The translations under genes and the position numbers were made by a program. The notes beneath the pieces are model-generated. The model was given only the letters and a program-made list of their open reading frames with translations, was not told the origin of the DNA and searched no databases. Shown here in pieces: positions 59,155-64,000 of a stretch of 64,000 bases of DNA (position 1 is the stretch's first letter; each line of letters opens with the position of its first letter). This stretch comes from JAEVLT01 sp050496765 (lineage in GTDB: Bacteria > Bacillota > Bacilli > Bacillales > Cytobacillaceae). Where the stretch lies: the NCBI RefSeq assembly GCF_050496765.1, contig NZ_JBNWEO010000013.1:434001-498000 (forward strand). The letters are read 5' to 3'.

Positions 59155-60717
59155 TCATTTAGCGTGTGATTGGAGGAGTTGTTCCTTTAATGTCCGGCGC
59201 AAAATTTTCCCTGTTGTATTTTTCGGGAGTTCATCGATAAATTCAATTGAAGCCGGTACTTTATATTTAGCAAGATGCTGTTTGCAATATGCCAGCAAAT
59301 CAGCTTCTGTCAGGTCGGGATTTTTGCTGACAACAACACTTTTAATGGCCTCGCCAAAATCCGGATCAGGCACACCGAAGACAGCCGTTTCAACAACATC
59401 GGGGTGATTGTAGAGCACTTCTTCGACTTCCCGTGGATAAACATTATAACCGCCTACGATAATCATATCTTTTTTGCGATCGACAATATAAAAGTACCCT
59501 TCATCATCCTTTCGTGCGAGATCTCCTGTGTAAAGCCAGCCATCACGAATAGCCGCAGCCGTTTCTTCAGGCATTTTGTAGTAGCCTTTCATAACGTTTG
59601 GACCGCGGACAATCAGCTCGCCCACTTCCCCGTCTTCTACTTCTTCGCCAAGTTCATTGACAACTTTATTTTCAACATGAACAATCGATGTACCAATTGA
59701 ACCGGCTTTACGCGGGCGATCAAGCGGATTAAAGCAAGTAACTGGCGACGCTTCAGATAATCCATACCCTTCAGAAATGACAACATTAAATTTCTTTTCA
59801 AATTGATGCAAAAGGGCAACCGGAAGCGATGCCCCACCGGAAATGCACAGCCTCAAGGAGTTTAGGTCCCGGGGATCGGCGTCCGGATATTGAAACAAGA
59901 AACTATACATCGTCGGAACTCCAGCAAACACGGTGGCCTGATAAGTTTTGGCAAGGGCAAAAATTTCTTTCGGACTAAATTTCGGAACAATGATCAGTGC
60001 AGCCCCGCTCATTAACGGCCCATTGAGCGCAACAGTCAGACAAAACACATGGAACATAGGCAGTGTCGTAATAACCCGGTCATCTTCATTCATTTTGAGG
60101 TAGTCGGCTACATCTTTGGCATTGCGATATAAATTGCGATGGGTTAGCATTGCCCCCTTCGGTTTGCCGGTTGTTCCCGAAGTGTATAAAATAAGCGCTA
60201 CATCTTCATCCTGGAGATTTGGTCCTTGAAAAGAACACTCACCTTCTCCAATCATTCTTGTAAACGATTTCATTTTTCCGTTTACAGATACGTTATCCCC
60301 ATCTTGAATCCAGCTATTTTCCTGTGCTGTTTCACAAATGATAAAATGTTCAACCTGCGGCAAGGACGAATGCATTTTTTCAACGAATGGAATCATCACA
60401 TCAAGACCAATGACTACTTTCACATCTCCGTTGTTTACGATGTAAGCAATCTCATCTGCGGTGTAAATCGGATTTATTGGAATAACAACTGCACCTGCAC
60501 GCAATGCCCCGTAAAGACTGATAACAAATTGCGGCGAGTTGCCGAGCAGCAGGGCAATATGGTCGCCTTGTTTTACCCCTATCTTTACGAGAGCAGAGGC
60601 AAACTTTGTAATGGCCGCATCCAATTCTGCATAAGTGCTTTTTTCTTCCCTAAAAAAATAAGCAGTTTTGTCGGCATTTGCCTTGGCGATTTCATGAAAC
60701 TGTGATGATAAATTCAT
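59155..60717 (-). CDS. lcfB: long-chain acyl-CoA ligase LcfB
   Basis: AMP-forming ligase that activates fatty acids to acyl-CoA. 520 residues: P-loop YTSGTTGKPKGAMLTHRN (about 172-189), GYGLSEASP, the ATP/AMP motif DGWLYTGDLARKDDEGY, and the C-terminal catalytic Lys in PKNTTGKILRR. ATG 60717 (MNLSSQFHEIAK) follows GGGGAGGGGATTGT; an 11-codon extension would overlap the FadR operator. Corresponds to yhfL of B. subtilis next to lplJ. Confidence 0.94.
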   Translation of the reverse strand: MNLSSQFHEIAKANADKTAYFFREEKSTYAELDAAITKFASALVKIGVKQGDHIALLLGNSPQFVISLYGALRAGAVVIPINPIYTADEIAYIVNNGDVKVVIGLDVMIPFVEKMHSSLPQVEHFIICETAQENSWIQDGDNVSVNGKMKSFTRMIGEGECSFQGPNLQDEDVALILYTSGTTGKPKGAMLTHRNLYRNAKDVADYLKMNEDDRVITTLPMFHVFCLTVALNGPLMSGAALIIVPKFSPKEIFALAKTYQATVFAGVPTMYSFLFQYPDADPRDLNSLRLCISGGASLPVALLHQFEKKFNVVISEGYGLSEASPVTCFNPLDRPRKAGSIGTSIVHVENKVVNELGEEVEDGEVGELIVRGPNVMKGYYKMPEETAAAIRDGWLYTGDLARKDDEGYFYIVDRKKDMIIVGGYNVYPREVEEVLYNHPDVVETAVFGVPDPDFGEAIKSVVVSKNPDLTEADLLAYCKQHLAKYKVPASIEFIDELPKNTTGKILRRTLKEQLLQSHAK

Positions 60718-60735
60718 ACAATCCCCTCCCCTTAG

Positions 60736-60753
60736 TGAATGAATAGTCATTCA
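60736..60753 (-). promoter_or_regulatory. FadR (YsiA) operator upstream of lcfB
   Basis: TGAATGAATAGTCATTCA is an exact match to the B. subtilis FadR consensus TGAATGAMTANTCATTCA and lies 18 bp before the lcfB start. Repression should be relieved by long-chain acyl-CoA. Confidence 0.92.
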
Positions 60754-60953
60754 TTTTTAAAATATTCTAAATTCATTATATTGAAAGAAATTTTAGTATT
60801 CAAGTTTTTTCAAAAAACGTATTTGCGACAGTAGCTTCTCCACGTTAAATGGGTTCGATTTTGGAAATCATAAACCTTCGTTGATTCCCATTTTTGCTGG
60901 GAACCATCGATTTTTTTAAGATATAAATTCTGTTTAGCCAAAAAGAAAAACGC

Positions 60954-60982
60954 ACGTCAGTTTTTAAGCTGACCGCGCGTTC
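60954..60982 (-). terminator. lplJ terminator
   Basis: Imperfect stem AACGCACGTCAG / CTGACCGCGCGTT just past the lplJ stop, followed on the minus strand by T-rich TTTTTCTTTTTGG. Confidence 0.7.
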
Positions 60983-60986
60983 CCTC

Positions 60987-61976
60987 TTAGTAAATTAAAT
61001 CAATCAATTCCTGTTTCGAAACATTGCCAAAATAGTAGGTTGTATTTACATCTGCAAGTGCCTGTTCGATTGCAGCTTTTTCGTATCGGATATTTATTAA
61101 TGTTGTTTCGATTTCACTTACATCCCCAACACCAAAGAAATCACCGTAAATTTTACAGTTTTCAATCAGCCCTTTGTTTACCTCAAGCCGGACATCAATT
61201 TGTCCTGCAGGGAAACGATGGGTACGCTGGAGATTAAACTTTGGCGATTTCCCGTAGTTCCAGTCCCAGTTCTGATAACGTTCTCTGGAAAGCTGATTGA
61301 TTTTTTCCCAATCTTCCCTTGTTAAAACATACTCTGGAATCTCCTTTTTCCCTTCAAAAATTGATTGAAGAAGCAGCAACCGAAATTGACCGATAGTGAT
61401 TTTTTCTTCAAGAAACTCGGAAATATTTGCAACGCGGCTGCGAATTGATTTGATTCCTTTGGACTCAATTTTGTCCTTCTTTACTTTTAATGCGTCTGCG
61501 ACATGATCCATTTCGGAGTCAAACAGCAATGTTCCATGGCTGAACATTCGGCCTCTTGTTGAAAATTGGGCATTTCCGGAAATTTTTCTACCTTCGACTT
61601 CAATATCATTTCGGCCGCTTAATTCTGCATTAACACCAAGTTTTTTTAGCGCCTTGATAACGGGTTCCGTAAATTTGCGGAAATTATGAAAGCTTTCGCC
61701 GTCATCCTTCGTAATAAAACTAAAATTCAAATTTCCAAGATCATGATAAACCGCACCACCGCCCGATAATCTGCGGACAACATGAATTCCATTCTTCTCC
61801 ACATACTCAAGATTGATCTCTTCAATCGTATTTTGGTTTTTGCCAATAATAATCGACGGCTCATTTATATAAAACAGTAAGTAGGTTTGGCTGCTATCAA
61901 GATTCTTTAGTGCATATTCTTCAATAGCAAGATTGATGCGCGGATCGTTCATTCCTTTATTATCAATAAACAGCAT
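60987..61976 (-). CDS. lplJ: lipoate-protein ligase LplJ
   Basis: Scavenges free lipoate and attaches it to GcvH and the 2-oxoacid dehydrogenase E2 subunits. 329 residues: lipoate-binding motif RRLSGGGAVYHDLGNLNFSF (near 70-89), Lys in GRKISGNAQF, and a C-terminal lid domain (about 250-329). Full length for the LplA/LplJ family. AAAAGGAG precedes the ATG. Confidence 0.94.
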   Translation of the reverse strand: MLFIDNKGMNDPRINLAIEEYALKNLDSSQTYLLFYINEPSIIIGKNQNTIEEINLEYVEKNGIHVVRRLSGGGAVYHDLGNLNFSFITKDDGESFHNFRKFTEPVIKALKKLGVNAELSGRNDIEVEGRKISGNAQFSTRGRMFSHGTLLFDSEMDHVADALKVKKDKIESKGIKSIRSRVANISEFLEEKITIGQFRLLLLQSIFEGKKEIPEYVLTREDWEKINQLSRERYQNWDWNYGKSPKFNLQRTHRFPAGQIDVRLEVNKGLIENCKIYGDFFGVGDVSEIETTLINIRYEKAAIEQALADVNTTYYFGNVSKQELIDLIY

Positions 61977-62133
61977 AAAAAATGACTCCTTTTTATAGTG
62001 AAATCGCTAAAAACTTTACCGCCAGCATTAGTAGTTTACCACGAATCTTGCTTTCCGCTTCATTAAAAGCTTTTCTAAATAGATTCAGTGCCCTGCGAAA
62101 AAAGCGGATCAAGGAGACACCGCAGATGCAAGA

Positions 62134-62168
62134 AAAAAGAAGCTATTCCAAATGAATAGCTTCTTTTT
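62134..62168 (-). terminator. hemY terminator
   Basis: Fifteen-base stem AAAAAGAAGCTATTC / GAATAGCTTCTTTTT; overlaps the hemY stop codon. Confidence 0.9.
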
Positions 62169-63594
62169 AGTGATCCGATAACTCGAAAAACTGTAAAACC
62201 TTTTCTACTGCCAGCATACCTTGGTCGACACAATCCGGCATCCCAACTCCCCCATATGAAGAACCAGCTAGAAACACGCCAGGCAATTCTTCCGTTAAAT
62301 GCTTTTCAATTGTGTCAAGGCGCTGCTTATGCCCGACGGTATATTGCGGCATTGAATCATTCCAGCGCGAGACAACGGCAAAATCCGGAATCATCGTAAT
62401 ATCCATCGTTTTGCTTAAATCATCAAGAACTATTTTCACAATTTGATCATCGGAAAGATCGACAATCGTCTCATCTCCAGCCCTGCCGACATAGCAGCGG
62501 AGCAAGACCTTCCCTTCTGGTGTCGAGTGAGCCCATTTTTTATGCGTCCATGTGCAGGCTGTAATCGTATAATCACTGTTTCGTGAAACAACAAATCCAG
62601 TTCCGTCAATATCCTTTTTGACCGCTTCTTTAGGAAAAGCAAGGGCAACCGTCGCGACAGATGTAGACGGAACCTCTTTGAATGGATCAAAAAAGCGGTA
62701 ATCAGAAAACATGGTCTGGGTGATCTTATGCGGCGTTGCAGCTACAATTGCATCCGCCAAAATCGACTCCCCATTGTTTAAGTAAAGCTCGTATTGCTGT
62801 TTGGTTTTGACAATCTTTTTTACCCGATGGCCTTTAATAATCACTTCCGGATCAATATGATCCACAATTGCCTCTGCAAAAGACTGAAGTCCTGTTGTAA
62901 AAGTGAGAAAAGCTCCCTGTTGTTTTGCACTGCTCGTTTCCGCTTTTTTCGGTTTTAAGGCAGACGTTTTCTTCATTCCAATAATCAGGCTCCGGTACTT
63001 TTGTTCCACCTCATAAAATTGGGGAAATGTCGACAGTAAACTTAATTGATCAATGTCACCGGCATAAATTCCGGAGAGCAAGGGCTCAATTAAATTTTCC
63101 ACTACTTCATCACCCAATCTTCTGCGGAAAAAGTCGCCAAGGGATTGATCTTTTCCGGTTTCAGACCTCGGTAAAATAAAATCGACTGCAGCCCGAAGTT
63201 TCGCCGGAACCGAAAACAGTCCTGTTGTCAGAAAGGGGCCGATTTTCGTCGGAATACCCATAATTGATCCGCCTGGCATCGAGTATAGCTGCTCATTCAC
63301 TAGAACATAGGATTTCCCGGTTGAATTGTGCACCAGCTTGTCGTCCATTCCCACTTCCTTTGCAAGCTGGATCATGCTTGTTTTTCGCGCTAAAAAAGAA
63401 TCCGGTCCCCTTTCGATCGTAAAACCGTCCCTTACCACTGTCTGCAGCTTTCCGCCAAGTCGATGGGATGCCTCAATTAATTTAATTTCAATGGGAAGTT
63501 TTTTATCACGAATCGACTTTTGCAAATAAAAAGCAGTGGTAAGCCCTGTGATCCCGCCGCCGATAATCGCGACTTTTTTTATCTCATTCGTCAC
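62167..63594 (-). CDS. hemY: coproporphyrinogen III oxidase HemY/CgoX
   Basis: FAD enzyme that oxidises coproporphyrinogen III to coproporphyrin III in the coproporphyrin-dependent heme pathway of firmicutes (formerly called protoporphyrinogen oxidase). 475 residues: the FAD-binding VAIIGGGITGLTTAFYLQ start, ERGPDSFLARK, and a C-terminal FAD motif AGSSYGGVGMPDCVDQG. GTG 63594 follows AAAGGGGTG; the frame's earlier codons overlap hemH. Cotranscribed behind hemH (14-bp gap). Confidence 0.94.
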   Translation of the reverse strand: MTNEIKKVAIIGGGITGLTTAFYLQKSIRDKKLPIEIKLIEASHRLGGKLQTVVRDGFTIERGPDSFLARKTSMIQLAKEVGMDDKLVHNSTGKSYVLVNEQLYSMPGGSIMGIPTKIGPFLTTGLFSVPAKLRAAVDFILPRSETGKDQSLGDFFRRRLGDEVVENLIEPLLSGIYAGDIDQLSLLSTFPQFYEVEQKYRSLIIGMKKTSALKPKKAETSSAKQQGAFLTFTTGLQSFAEAIVDHIDPEVIIKGHRVKKIVKTKQQYELYLNNGESILADAIVAATPHKITQTMFSDYRFFDPFKEVPSTSVATVALAFPKEAVKKDIDGTGFVVSRNSDYTITACTWTHKKWAHSTPEGKVLLRCYVGRAGDETIVDLSDDQIVKIVLDDLSKTMDITMIPDFAVVSRWNDSMPQYTVGHKQRLDTIEKHLTEELPGVFLAGSSYGGVGMPDCVDQGMLAVEKVLQFFELSDH

Positions 63595-63608
63595 GAATGT
63601 CACCCCTT

Positions 63609-64000
63609 TCAATCATCATGCTGCCCACTCTCCGCTACTTTCTTCAAAATGATAGAGGTCATTGCATCAATCAATTCCGGATTTACGTTTGGCATTTCAG
63701 GACGGTAATAGCTGGCACCCAATTCAGCGGTTACCGCTTTACATTCAATATCATTATCATAAAGAACTTCCAAATGGTCACACACAAAACCAACAGGGGC
63801 AAACACAAACGCCTTGTATGGATGCTCCTTAAAGAGCGATTTTGTTAAATCCTGAACATCCGGGCCAATCCATGGCTCCGGAGTGTTGCCGGCGCTTTGC
63901 CATCCAACGGCATACTGCTTAATTCCCGTCTTCTCCGCAATCAAATCAGCTGTTTCTTGAAGCTGCTCCGGGTAAGGGTCGCCCAATTCAATAATTTTTT
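63609..64000 (-). CDS. hemH: coproporphyrin ferrochelatase HemH/CpfC, C-terminal part (partial)
   Basis: C-terminal 130 residues; the frame continues through the window edge (KIIELGDPYPEQLQ...). Contains YAVGWQSAGNTPEPWIGPDV and the metal-site segment APVGFVCDHLEVLYDNDIE, with the catalytic Glu of ferrochelatase. Inserts iron into coproporphyrin III, the step after HemY. The gene probably begins upstream of 64000, perhaps behind hemE. Confidence 0.94.
   Translation of the reverse strand, partial: KIIELGDPYPEQLQETADLIAEKTGIKQYAVGWQSAGNTPEPWIGPDVQDLTKSLFKEHPYKAFVFAPVGFVCDHLEVLYDNDIECKAVTAELGASYYRPEMPNVNPELIDAMTSIILKKVAESGQHDD

Noticed and set aside
60226..60705. 159-codon plus-strand frame inside lcfB
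   Set aside because: Antisense to the conserved ligase and without any ribosome site.

Overview
The window is chromosomal DNA of a spore-forming member of the Bacillaceae (Bacillus or a close, moderately low-GC relative). This rests on gene content and order: mecA/spx/opp/trpS, yjaZ-fabF-fabH-med, yitK-to-yitW homologues, the spore germination operon gerPABCDEF, comK, addAB, and lplJ/lcfB/yhfN/hemY/hemH all recall the Bacillus subtilis map. Regulatory sites are also of Bacillus type: T-box, CtsR, FapR, FadR, Fnr and sigma-K. No prophage, transposase, rRNA, tRNA or CRISPR was seen.

Layout. 1-2.7 kb: start of cls (cardiolipin synthase, with a non-ATG start), mecA, spx and a small membrane protein. 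2.7-8.5 kb: oligopeptide ABC importer oppABCDF, with an intercistronic terminator after oppA. 8.7-10.5 kb: small membrane protein, then trpS behind a tryptophan T-box. 10.5-18.6 kb: yjbA, a two-helix protein, the metalloprotease-like yjaZ, the fatty acid condensing enzymes fabF and fabH, med, two degenerate enzyme-like proteins and a yjzD-like gene. 18.7-21.6 kb: clpB under CtsR, and a yjzC-like gene too short for ordinary ORF filters.

21.9-29.8 kb is an anaerobiosis module: two Fnr paralogues with C-terminal Cys clusters enclose ywiC, mobB, moeA, an iron-sulfur repair di-iron protein (ScdA/RIC) and moaA, followed by a radical SAM/SPASM protein. Four of its promoters (ywiC, ric, moaA, radical SAM) carry an Fnr palindrome centred exactly 29.5 bp upstream of a -10 hexamer, which is the class II (-41.5) arrangement. 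Molybdenum cofactor synthesis and repair of nitrosative damage fit anaerobic nitrate/nitrite metabolism, although no reductase lies in the window.

29.8-30.8 kb is non-coding: a 52-bp tandem repeat array of almost 12 units without spacers, flanked by dispersed repeats. A hairpin-bounded intergenic repeat of up to 155 bp occurs at least six times between 12.6 and 37.9 kb, always in the same orientation. 30.8-39 kb: yitW, yitV, yitU, three tiny proteins, yitT, degV, cvfB, yajQ and a stress-type dehydrogenase. 39-44.5 kb: glutamine-hydrolysing asparagine synthetase, yisN- and yisL-like genes and the gerP operon. 44.5-55.8 kb: addA/addB recombination nuclease, signal peptidase, a TVP38-type membrane protein, an LCP cell-wall ligase, yhjD, comK and an IDEAL-domain protein. 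55.8-64 kb: a CAAX-type M48 protease, azlCD, an enoyl-CoA hydratase with acyl-CoA ligase lcfB behind a FadR operator, lplJ, hemY, and hemH cut by the window edge.

The strongest unexplained features are the 52-bp array, the hairpin-bounded repeat family, and the tight Fnr module with two Fnr paralogues.
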